This document shows positions 1 through 5,603 of a stretch of 7,032 bases of DNA, in pieces. Within the stretch, counting starts at the first letter, position 1. Each line of letters starts with the position of its first letter. The DNA comes from Actinomycetes bacterium (GTDB lineage: Bacteria; Actinomycetota; Acidimicrobiia; Acidimicrobiales; RAAP-2). The translations under genes and the position numbers were made by a program. The stretch spans positions 1 to 7,032 of the forward strand of contig JAJZMN010000142.1 of the NCBI GenBank assembly GCA_021850345.1, written 5' to 3'. A model generated the notes under the pieces. The model did no database searches. It was not told where the DNA came from and saw nothing but the letters and a program-made list of their open reading frames with translations.

Positions 1-120
1 TTCACGTGCTGAAGCGTACACCTGTTCGCTCACATTTGTGGGATGCTGGAGAACTGTTCGTAACCCCCCGCGAGGGCGCGCAACCGGGATAGCACCACCG
101 TTTCCCTTCACGACGCCTGG

Positions 121-492
121 TTGCGTCCCCAGACGACCACCACGAGCACCTCGACGAGCACGAGCTCGACCGCACCAACGACCACCACCACGACCGCCGC
201 CGCTTCCGCCTACCGATATTCGGGTGTCGTGGAGGGTCGGACGGTGACAGTGCGAAGGGTCGCCGGGAGCGAGGTCCGACCGGCATTCCGAGCTTCGTCG
301 GAACGCTCCTTCATGTCCGGCGACCCCTCGGTGGCCTGCCTCGAGCGCACATCCTCTCCGATCGACGTCTGGTGGTACACGGGTAGCGTCGATGACGTGG
401 TGACCGCCCGCACCCCGGCCAACTGGGCGACGGCAACGTTCGGATTCCCTGCGTCGGCGATCTCCGGCTCGACGGGGACATCGCTTCCGTAG
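121..492 (+). CDS. Thr-rich protein, likely C-terminal remnant of a secreted protein
   Basis: I do not recognise the family. The frame gives 123 residues. Residues 5-25 are almost all Thr and Ser (a run like TTTTSTSTSTSSTAP followed by TTTTTT), typical of the low-complexity linker after the signal peptide or lipobox in actinobacterial secreted proteins. About 95 residues follow with mixed, globular-looking composition and one Cys. Third codon positions are about 78% G/C by hand count and first positions about 60%, which fits plus-strand coding, though more weakly than neighbouring genes. The only start is a TTG at 121. An in-frame TAA lies at 61-63, with no ATG or GTG between. No signal peptide is seen in any plus frame upstream, so the N-terminus looks lost or shifted. 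A gene remnant is the favoured reading; chance coding is possible. Confidence 0.4.
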   Translation: MRPQTTTTSTSTSTSSTAPTTTTTTAAASAYRYSGVVEGRTVTVRRVAGSEVRPAFRASSERSFMSGDPSVACLERTSSPIDVWWYTGSVDDVVTARTPANWATATFGFPASAISGSTGTSLP

Positions 493-539
493 CGCACCGG
501 TTCGCAGCCGGCAGGTGCACTGGCCGTCACGTGCCCTAG

Positions 540-905
540 ATTGGAGAGCCCCGGCACCCTGACGCCGCGTACCGGACCCGTCGCCATGACCACGCGCCCC
601 ATCTCGCCGCGCCTCGGCCACCGTGAGCCGGGCGGCACCGACCCCTCGTGATGGATAGCGCCGCGGCTCGGGAAGGGCCGCTTGAACCGCTTCCGTCGCA
701 CCGCGTCGGGCCGGCGCATTCGCTCGCGGATGCCGTTCCACGCGTCCACCGCCGCCGGCTCCCCCGTCCCACGCGCCACCAACTCCTCGCTCGCGGTACC
801 GAGATCGCGCGGGCGGGGGTGCGGCGACTCGCTCCACTCGGGGCACGCCAGGTCGTCCACGTCCGAGGCGGGGGCGGTCTTCTGCCGGCGGCGGTCGCCG
901 CGCAC
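540..905 (-). other. Possible minus-strand coding remnant overlapping the kinase 5' end
   Basis: The minus frame, in antisense register with the kinase frame, is open here and carries a coding-like base pattern. By hand count over 648-908, the positions that are third bases on the minus strand are about 91% G/C, while those that are third bases on the plus strand are about 75%. In the certain kinase body the plus third position is about 95%. The minus translation has ordinary composition with short motifs such as DDLACPEWSE and AVDAWNGIRERM, then a basic run VRRKRFKRP, but I cannot name a family. A GTG at 903-905 is a possible start without an obvious ribosome binding site. The frame stays open to a stop at 210, but the strong bias fades near 540. 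It could be an overlapping gene, a decayed fragment, or a composition accident. Confidence 0.25.
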
Positions 906-2171
906 GCACTGCGGCAGATGTGCCAGGACCTCGGCGGAACCTTCATGAAGTTCGGCCAGCTGGTCGCCTCTTCCCCCGGCCTCTTCGGGGACACCGTCGC
1001 AGAGGAGTTCCGCGCGTGCCTCGACATGGGGCCTCCCGTGCCCTTCGACGCGGTGTGCAACCGCATCGAGGCCGATCTCGGCATGGACTTGCGCGAGGCG
1101 TTCGCGGACCTCGACCCGCAACCCATCGGGCGGGCGTCGATCGCCGTCGTCTACCGGGGCCACCTCCTCGACGGGCGTGAGGTCGCCGTGAAGGTGCTGC
1201 GCCCGGGGATCGACCTCGAGGTCGCGGCCGACCTGACGCTGATGGTCCCCTTGGCCGAGCTCGTGGCGAGGGAGACCGGGGAGCAGATCGCAGGCTCGGT
1301 GCTCCAGCTCCTCGACGGGCTTCGCCAACAGCTCGGAGAGGAGCTCGACCTGCGCAACGAGGCGAGAGCGCTCGCGCACTTCCGGACCCTCCTCTCACGC
1401 TCCCACCTCGACCGCATCGTCGTCCCCGAGCCGTTCCCGTCGCTGTCCGGGCAGAACGTGCTCACCATGGAGCTCCTGCACGGCACGGCGATCGACGACC
1501 TGACGGCGATCGCCGCCCGGGGGCGGGACCCCGCCCCGCTCGTGGAGCAGGTCGTGAGAGCGTTCTTCACCACCACGGTTCGCTGGGGCGCCTTCCACGG
1601 CGACTTGCACGCGGGCAACATGCTGCTTCTCGACGACGGCCGGCTGGGCATCATCGACTGGGGCATTGTGGGGCGGCTCGACGCCGACACGCACCGCTTC
1701 GTCCTGCGGCTGCTCGACGCCGCGCTCGGCGACGAAGGGGCGTGGCCGGACGTCACGGCGCACCTCACCCGGATCTACGGGAGGGCGATCCAGGTCGGAC
1801 TCGGGATGTCAGACGAGGACCTGACGCTGTTCCTCCGGGGGATCGTCGAGCCGGCGCTCACGCGCCCGTTCGGAGAGGTGAGCCTCGCCGCGATGCTCGA
1901 AGCGCCGCTCATCCAGGCGGCGAAGGCGCGCGGGGTGCGCGCGCACCAACGCCCGCTCCGCTCCGCGCTGCTGCGCGTGCGCACGAACCGCGAGGTGCGG
2001 CGACTGGCAGGCGAAGCCGGCGGCCTCATGTCCGACTTCACACGCGGCGCGTTCCTTCTCGCGAAGCAATTCATGTACTTCGAGCGCTACGGCAAGCTCT
2101 TCTTGGCCGAGCGCCCGATCCTGGGGGACCGGGAGTTCCTCGCCGGACTCGTCGCAGAGGCGCGACGCTAG
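648..2171 (+). CDS. ABC1/UbiB (ADCK) family atypical kinase
   Basis: This is a member of the ABC1/ADCK/UbiB family of kinase-like proteins, related to bacterial UbiB and mitochondrial COQ8, which bind ATP and support quinone or lipid metabolism. Numbering from the GTG at 648 (507 aa), the hallmarks appear in order: KxGQ motif KFGQ at 101-104; nucleotide loop ASIAVVY at 163-169; VAVK lysine at K182; ExD motif ELD at 232-234; catalytic HGDLHAGN at 317-324; metal-binding DWG at 337-339, in place of DFG. The loop usually ends QVH, so VVY is divergent. No C-terminal membrane helix is visible. The start is uncertain: 648 has no clear ribosome binding site, and residues 1-85 are Arg/Pro-rich with a base pattern favouring the opposite strand. 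Other in-frame starts are GTG 819 and ATG 918. The gene converges on mscL. Its substrate is unknown, and many actinobacteria carry several paralogues. Confidence 0.85.
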   Translation: MMDSAAAREGPLEPLPSHRVGPAHSLADAVPRVHRRRLPRPTRHQLLARGTEIARAGVRRLAPLGARQVVHVRGGGGLLPAAVAAHALRQMCQDLGGTFMKFGQLVASSPGLFGDTVAEEFRACLDMGPPVPFDAVCNRIEADLGMDLREAFADLDPQPIGRASIAVVYRGHLLDGREVAVKVLRPGIDLEVAADLTLMVPLAELVARETGEQIAGSVLQLLDGLRQQLGEELDLRNEARALAHFRTLLSRSHLDRIVVPEPFPSLSGQNVLTMELLHGTAIDDLTAIAARGRDPAPLVEQVVRAFFTTTVRWGAFHGDLHAGNMLLLDDGRLGIIDWGIVGRLDADTHRFVLRLLDAALGDEGAWPDVTAHLTRIYGRAIQVGLGMSDEDLTLFLRGIVEPALTRPFGEVSLAAMLEAPLIQAAKARGVRAHQRPLRSALLRVRTNREVRRLAGEAGGLMSDFTRGAFLLAKQFMYFERYGKLFLAERPILGDREFLAGLVAEARR

Positions 2172-2199
2172 GGCGCGGCGTGCAGTCGTTCGCCTTCGG

Positions 2200-2253
2200 T
2201 CATCCGGCGGTCAGTGGTCATCCGGCGGTCAGTGGTCATCCGGCGGTCAGTGG
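2200..2253. repeat. Three perfect 18-bp tandem repeats
   Basis: The unit TCATCCGGCGGTCAGTGG occurs three times without a mismatch at 2200-2217, 2218-2235 and 2236-2253. A degenerate fourth copy begins at 2254 (TCAGCCGGCGG). The array sits in the 82-bp gap between the convergent kinase and mscL genes. It touches the mscL stop codon, which lies inside the degenerate copy. Read on the mscL strand, each unit keeps the frame and brings another TGA, so mscL is followed by a ladder of in-frame stops. The array probably arose by slippage from the mscL 3' end. There is no T-tract, so it is not a standard terminator. Confidence 0.95.
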
Positions 2254-2718
2254 TCAGCCGGCGGAGGTGGAGCCGGTGGCTGCGGTGGCGGGAGAGCCGC
2301 TTTCCCCGAGCTCGCTCGCGCAGTACTTGCACTTCGTCGCCGCGACGGGCAGGTCTGTCGAGAGGCAGAAGGGGCAAGTCTTCGCCGGCGCCGGGTCGCC
2401 GAAGACCGTGATTCCCCGCCGAGCCTGGGCGTGCTTGTAGGGGATGACGATGGCGAAGTACACGACCACCATGAAGATCAGGAAGTAGACGATCGCGGCG
2501 ATGAACGTCCCCAGGTTGAGGAACGTGCTCGTGTTCCCCGCCGCTCCCAGCTGGACCCCCAGGGCGATCGGGTGGTCGCCCTGGCCGCGGTTGACGATGG
2601 GGAGGATGATCGCTGTCGTGAAGGCCTTGATGAGGCCGCTGAACGCGAGTGCCACCACCAGGCCGACCGCGACGATGACGAGATCGCCCCTCATCATGAA
2701 ATTCCGGAACCCTTTCAT
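2254..2718 (-). CDS. mscL: Large-conductance mechanosensitive channel with C-terminal zinc ribbon
   Basis: MscL is a homopentameric inner-membrane channel that opens under membrane tension to release solutes during hypo-osmotic shock. The product is 154 aa. The N-terminal amphipathic stretch MKGFRNFMMRGDL, with the family's conserved RG, leads into TM1 (about 12-41, rich in V, A and G). A polar external loop follows (about 42-66), then TM2 (about 68-93). The cytoplasmic tail differs from the E. coli helical bundle: it holds CPFC (C115, C118) and CKYC (C130, C133), a zinc-ribbon pattern, and ends in a Gly/Ser/Thr/Ala-rich tail. The ATG at 2716-2718 is set by GAGGAGG 5 nt upstream and matches the family N-terminus; the frame runs on upstream but that part is not family-like. 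The gene is divergent from the ferredoxin gene. Confidence 0.9.
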   Translation of the reverse strand: MKGFRNFMMRGDLVIVAVGLVVALAFSGLIKAFTTAIILPIVNRGQGDHPIALGVQLGAAGNTSTFLNLGTFIAAIVYFLIFMVVVYFAIVIPYKHAQARRGITVFGDPAPAKTCPFCLSTDLPVAATKCKYCASELGESGSPATAATGSTSAG

Positions 2719-2723
2719 TGCGT

Positions 2724-2730
2724 CCTCCTC
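2724..2730 (-). promoter_or_regulatory. Ribosome binding site of mscL
   Basis: On the minus strand the sequence is GAGGAGG, 5 nt before the ATG at 2718. It is a near-ideal Shine-Dalgarno match. It fixes this start rather than the longer upstream reading of the same frame. Confidence 0.85.
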
Positions 2731-2806
2731 TTGAGCGCCGCCTCGCGGGGCCGGCATTCCCGGGCCCCTTGGGAGATTCTGCTTCGGGAAGGCCGGGTCG
2801 TGCCGG

Positions 2807-2812
2807 TATGCT
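2807..2812 (+). promoter_or_regulatory. Candidate -10 element for the ferredoxin-gltX cluster
   Basis: TATGCT, preceded by GG, resembles an actinobacterial -10 box and lies about 65 nt upstream of the ferredoxin start in the 158-bp divergent region. The -35 region is poor: TTCGGG at 2783-2788 with an 18-nt spacer is the best candidate. This is a guess from consensus only. No clear promoter for mscL was found in the same region. Confidence 0.25.
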
Positions 2813-2863
2813 CCTCGTCCGCACGGCGGTACCGCCACGCGGGCGTGCCGCCAGGGACGCGAT

Positions 2864-2869
2864 GGGAGG
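2864..2869 (+). promoter_or_regulatory. Ribosome binding site of the ferredoxin gene
   Basis: GGGAGG lies 7 nt before the GTG at 2877. It selects that GTG over upstream in-frame ATGs at 2718 and 2808, which would add Arg/Pro-rich sequence not found in small ferredoxins. Confidence 0.8.
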
Positions 2870-2876
2870 TTGCCGG

Positions 2877-3074
2877 GTGAAGGTCGTGGTCGACTTCGAC
2901 GTGTGCATGAGCAACGCTGTGTGCATGGGGATCGTGCCGGAGGTCTTCGAGGTGCGTGACGACGGATTCCTCTACGTGCTGGACGAGAACCCCCCCGAGA
3001 CGCTGCGGGACCGGCTCCGAGAGGCGGAGAACAGCTGCCCAACCGGCGCCATCACGCTGGTCGAGGACGACTGA
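2877..3074 (+). CDS. [3Fe-4S] single-cluster ferredoxin, P450-partner type
   Basis: A soluble electron carrier of 65 aa with one Fe-S cluster. Ligands follow the pattern C10-x5-C16 ... C54-P. The position between the first two cysteines that is Cys in 4Fe-4S ferredoxins is N13 here, which points to a [3Fe-4S] cluster. The segments CMSNAVCMGIVPEVFEV and CPTGAI are typical of actinobacterial ferredoxins that feed cytochrome P450s. Size and charge (many Asp and Glu, tail EDD) also fit. No P450 or ferredoxin reductase gene is in the window, so the redox partner is unknown. The GTG start is chosen from the GGGAGG ribosome binding site and the family N-terminus. The stop lies 7 nt before gltX, so the two genes are very likely co-transcribed. 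Confidence 0.9.
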   Translation: MKVVVDFDVCMSNAVCMGIVPEVFEVRDDGFLYVLDENPPETLRDRLREAENSCPTGAITLVEDD

Positions 3075-3081
3075 ACCGGGA

Positions 3082-4563
3082 GTGCAGGCACCGAGGGTCC
3101 GCATCGCGCCGTCCCCGACGGGGTTCTTCCACGTCGGGACCGGGCGTACGGCGCTGTACAACTGGCTCTTCGCCCGTCGCCACGGGGGAGTCTTTATCCT
3201 CCGGATCGAGGACACCGATACCGAGCGCAACCGCGAGGAGTGGGTGGACGGGATCCTCGAGGCGCTCTCGTGGCTCGGCATGGAGCCCGACGAGGGTCCG
3301 TACCGCCAGTCCGAACGGCTGGACCGGTACCGGTCGGCGCTCGACACTCTGTGGGACGCCGGCCACCTCTACGCCTGCGATTGCACCCGCGAGGACGTGC
3401 TTGCCCGGACCGCCGGGAACGCCACCCCCGGGTACGACGGCTTCTGCCGGGACCGGGGACTGGGCCGAAACGGGCACGCCCTCCGCTTCAGGACCCCCGA
3501 AGACGGCGAGACGGAGGTCCATGATCTCGTCCGCGGCGAGGTCACGTTCCGCCACGAGACGATGGAGGACTTCGTCGTCGCCCGTTCCAACGGGGAACCC
3601 CTCTTCGTCCTCGCCAACATCGTCGACGACCGGGACATGGGCATCACCCATGTCATACGCGGAGAGGAGCTGCTGCCGAGCGCCCCCAAGGCGATCCTCA
3701 TCTGGCGTGCGCTCGACGCAGCGGGAGATGGGGCGGCGGGCGCGGGGGAGACGGCCGGGCTGCCCGTGTGGGCCCACCTGCCGACGCTCGTCAACGAGCA
3801 GCGCAAGAAGCTTTCGAAGCGCCGGGACGCCGTCGCAGTCGAGCTGTACCGGGATCAAGGGTTCTTGCCTGAAGCTCTCAGGAACTACCTCGCCCTGTTG
3901 GGCTGGAGCCCGCCCGGGGACGAGGAGAAAGTGCCTGTCCAGGTCCTGATCGACAACTTCACACTTCGCGACGTCAACCACTCTCCTGCCTTCTTCGACG
4001 TGAAGAAGCTCTCTCACATGAACGGCGAGTACATCCGCGAGCTCGCGGTGGGTGAATTCATCGAGCGTGTGCGCCCGTGGGTCGATCCGTCCGGTGAGCG
4101 TGCCGCCGGCCGATGGGTCCCTGCCTCGGCTGCACCACCGCCGTGGGCACCGGATCGCTTCGATGCGGACGTCTTCTCCAAGCTCGCGCCACTCGTCCAG
4201 GAGCGTGTCGCAACGCTCGCTGAGGCGCCCGGACTCGTCGACTTCGTGTTCCTCCGTGAGCCCACCATTGACGACGCGTCGTGGGCGAAGGCCATCGGCG
4301 GGGATGCCGGTGCAAGAGCGCTGCTCGACGCCGCGCACGCCGAGTACGCGGTCAGCGACTGGACGGCGGACGCGCTGCGTGAGGCGACGCTCCGGATCGG
4401 TGAGCAAGCCGGGCGCAAGCTCGCCAAGGCGCAGGCTCCGATCCGTGTGGCGGTCACCGGGCGCACCGTCGGTCCACCCCTCTTCGAGTCGCTCGAGGTG
4501 CTCGGCCGCGACGAGGTGCTGCGGCGCCTGGCCGCGGCGTCCGAACGAGCCCGCGCCGCCTGA
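3082..4563 (+). CDS. gltX: Glutamyl-tRNA synthetase
   Basis: A class I cytoplasmic enzyme that joins glutamate to tRNA-Glu using ATP; in organisms lacking GlnRS it also charges tRNA-Gln with Glu for the GatCAB amidotransferase. From the GTG at 3082 the product is 493 aa, normal for the family. It opens VRIAPSPTG; the HIGH motif is HVGT at 17-20; LRIEDTD spans 40-46. A zinc site CxC...YxxxC is present (C99, C101, Y118, C122). MGITHVIRGEE lies at 186-196 and the KMSKS equivalent KLSKR at 243-247. The C-terminal anticodon-binding helical domain follows (about 320-490), with a short Pro-rich insertion near 350. The frame is open upstream, but earlier sequence overlaps the ferredoxin gene and is not family-like. 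No ribosome binding site is well spaced, so coupling to the ferredoxin stop 7 nt away is likely. Whether it discriminates against tRNA-Gln cannot be read from the sequence. Confidence 0.96.
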   Translation: MQAPRVRIAPSPTGFFHVGTGRTALYNWLFARRHGGVFILRIEDTDTERNREEWVDGILEALSWLGMEPDEGPYRQSERLDRYRSALDTLWDAGHLYACDCTREDVLARTAGNATPGYDGFCRDRGLGRNGHALRFRTPEDGETEVHDLVRGEVTFRHETMEDFVVARSNGEPLFVLANIVDDRDMGITHVIRGEELLPSAPKAILIWRALDAAGDGAAGAGETAGLPVWAHLPTLVNEQRKKLSKRRDAVAVELYRDQGFLPEALRNYLALLGWSPPGDEEKVPVQVLIDNFTLRDVNHSPAFFDVKKLSHMNGEYIRELAVGEFIERVRPWVDPSGERAAGRWVPASAAPPPWAPDRFDADVFSKLAPLVQERVATLAEAPGLVDFVFLREPTIDDASWAKAIGGDAGARALLDAAHAEYAVSDWTADALREATLRIGEQAGRKLAKAQAPIRVAVTGRTVGPPLFESLEVLGRDEVLRRLAAASERARAA

Positions 4564-4585
4564 GCGACCTGGGGACGGTTTCCTC

Positions 4586-5245
4586 GTGTTCCTGTTTCGC
4601 TGGCTCACCGCTCCGGCGCGAGTGGCGCTGCGGGTCCTGCTCCTCCTCGTAGTGGGCCTCGTCCTCTACTACGTCGTGACCCTCGTGCAGGTCTGGCTGA
4701 CGTCGCGCCGTTACGACCCGGTCAGCGCGCAGGCGATCGTGGTGATGGGCTCGGCGCAGTACAACGGCGTGCCATCCCCGGACCTCACTGCACGCCTCGA
4801 CCAGGCGCTCGTGCTCTACCAGCAGGGCTACGCCCACCTGATCGTCTGCACCGGGTCGCGGGAACCGGGCGACAAGTTCACCGAGGCGCAGGCGGGGAAG
4901 ACGTACCTCGTCAGCAAGGGGGTGAAAGCCACAGACATCCTCACGGTCGGCGGCAGGGACAGCTGGGCAAACCTCGAGCTTGCCGCCGCGGCGCTGCGGC
5001 CGCGCGGGGCGAGGGACGTCCTGATCGTGACCGATCCCTTTCACGAAGACCGCTCCATGGCCATCGCCACGGACGTGGGACTCGACCCGCACCCCACGCC
5101 GACGCAGACCTCGCCCATCAACGGGACCGCGGTGATCCCCTACTTTCTCAGCACAGCCGCCGCGGTGGCGCTGGGGCGTATCATCGGCTTCCAGCGGCTC
5201 CATCAGCTCGGCGAGATGGCGGTTGCAGCCGTGCGGGCGGCCTGA
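4586..5245 (+). CDS. Membrane-anchored DUF218/YdcF-like protein
   Basis: A 219-aa protein of the DUF218 (YdcF/SanA-like) family, whose members are linked to the envelope but mostly lack a proven reaction. One N-terminal transmembrane helix (about 13-37, rich in L and V) is followed by a basic patch SRRYD and an outward-facing Rossmann-like domain. Family signatures are AIVVMGSAQYNG (50-61), PSPDLTARLDQAL (63-75), IVCTGS (86-91), then TEAQ, and a later VTDPFHEDRS. The GTG at 4586 is the only reasonable start; GGGGA lies 10 nt upstream, a slightly long spacing. It begins 22 nt after gltX and probably shares its transcript. A cell-envelope role is an inference from the family. Confidence 0.88.
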   Translation: MFLFRWLTAPARVALRVLLLLVVGLVLYYVVTLVQVWLTSRRYDPVSAQAIVVMGSAQYNGVPSPDLTARLDQALVLYQQGYAHLIVCTGSREPGDKFTEAQAGKTYLVSKGVKATDILTVGGRDSWANLELAAAALRPRGARDVLIVTDPFHEDRSMAIATDVGLDPHPTPTQTSPINGTAVIPYFLSTAAAVALGRIIGFQRLHQLGEMAVAAVRAA

Positions 5246-5325
5246 CCAGGACCTGTGCAAGAGGAAAGCCGAGGATGGGAAGAACCTGTGGCGGGGACCC
5301 GGTGCCGCACGGCGCCAGCCTCGGC

Positions 5326-5331
5326 TAACCT
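5326..5331 (+). promoter_or_regulatory. Candidate -10 element for the tRNA-Gln gene
   Basis: TAACCT fits the TAnnnT pattern and lies 12 nt before the mature 5' end of tRNA-Gln, a usual distance for a short tRNA leader. The -35 candidate GTGCCG at 5302-5307 (18-nt spacer) is weak. The tRNAs could also be read through from the gltX cluster 98 nt upstream. Confidence 0.4.
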
Positions 5332-5343
5332 GGCTCCGCCCAT

Positions 5344-5415
5344 TCGGGGGTGGTGTAATCGGCAACACGACAGGTTCTGGCCCTGTTATTGGGGGTTCGA
5401 GTCCTCCCCCCCGAG
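5344..5415 (+). tRNA. tRNA-Gln(CTG)
   Basis: A full cloverleaf can be folded by hand. The acceptor is TCGGGGG with CCCCCGA, including the U1-A72 pair typical of tRNA-Gln. The D stem is GTGT/ACAC. The anticodon stem is ACAGG/CCTGT with loop TTCTGGC, giving anticodon CTG for CAG codons. The T stem is GGGGG/CCTCC (one G-T pair) with loop TTCGAGT. The discriminator is G at 5415, and CCA is not encoded. It is a substrate of direct GlnRS charging or of the Glu-tRNA(Gln) transamidation route. Confidence 0.95.
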
Positions 5416-5447
5416 CTGTGCAGGAGCGTCTCGGCGCGCCTGCGCTC

Positions 5448-5520
5448 GGCCCCATCGTCTAGAGGCCTAGGACACCACCCTCTCAAGGTGGAGACACGGG
5501 TTCGAACCCCGTTGGGGCTG
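5448..5520 (+). tRNA. tRNA-Glu(CTC)
   Basis: The cloverleaf folds cleanly. The acceptor is GGCCCCA with TGGGGCT (a G1-U72 wobble, common in actinobacterial tRNA-Glu). The D arm runs GTCTAGAGGCCTAGGAC. The anticodon stem is CCACC/GGTGG with loop CTCTCAA, giving anticodon CTC for GAG codons. The T stem is ACGGG/CCCGT with loop TTCGAAC. The discriminator is G at 5520; CCA is not encoded. It lies 32 nt after tRNA-Gln on the same strand and is the cognate tRNA of the gltX product about 0.9 kb upstream. A transposon begins just downstream. Confidence 0.96.
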
Positions 5521-5529
5521 CTCCGGGGT

Positions 5530-5568
5530 GTTCGCACAAAAAACCGGACACCGTTTGCACAAAAACCG
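5530..5568. repeat. Pair of near-identical direct repeats at a candidate transposon end
   Basis: The sequences GTTCGCACAAAAAACCG (5530-5546) and GTTTGCACAAAAACCG (5553-5568) match except for one substitution and one extra A, 23 bp apart start to start. GGTGT (5527-5531) and ACACC (5548-5552) form a small inverted repeat across the first copy. The location between a tRNA gene and the transposase 3' end suggests the terminal repeat region or transposase binding sites of the element. Confidence 0.7.
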
Positions 5569-5603
5569 AGCCTGAGTGCCACTCATGGTCGTACCGGCCA
5601 TCG

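Noticed and set aside
51..59. GAACTGTTC, resembling a LexA/SOS box
   Set aside because: The half-sites are only 1 nt apart, whereas actinobacterial SOS boxes need a spacer of about 4 nt, and no SOS gene follows.
210..1379. A 389-codon open frame on the minus strand
   Set aside because: Most of it (beyond about 905) is antisense to the well-supported kinase domain, whose motifs and codon bias fix the plus strand. Only the 540-905 part shows minus-strand bias and is reported separately.
2747..2768. GGGGCC...GGCCCC inverted repeat in the mscL-ferredoxin divergent region as an operator
   Set aside because: Six-bp G/C inverted repeats with a 10-nt gap are expected by chance at this base composition, and nothing else supports it.
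2719..3042. Upstream extension of the mscL frame to 262 codons
   Set aside because: The added stretch is Arg/Pro-rich and overlaps the divergent ferredoxin gene, while the ATG at 2718 has an excellent ribosome binding site and a family-typical N-terminus.
3052..4608. A 518-codon minus-strand open frame
   Set aside because: It is the antisense shadow of gltX, whose HVGT, zinc-site and KLSKR motifs are clear on the plus strand.
5301..5316. GGTGCC/GGCGCC hairpin as a terminator after the DUF218 gene
   Set aside because: The stem is short with a GCAC loop and no T-tract, and it overlaps the likely tRNA-Gln promoter region.
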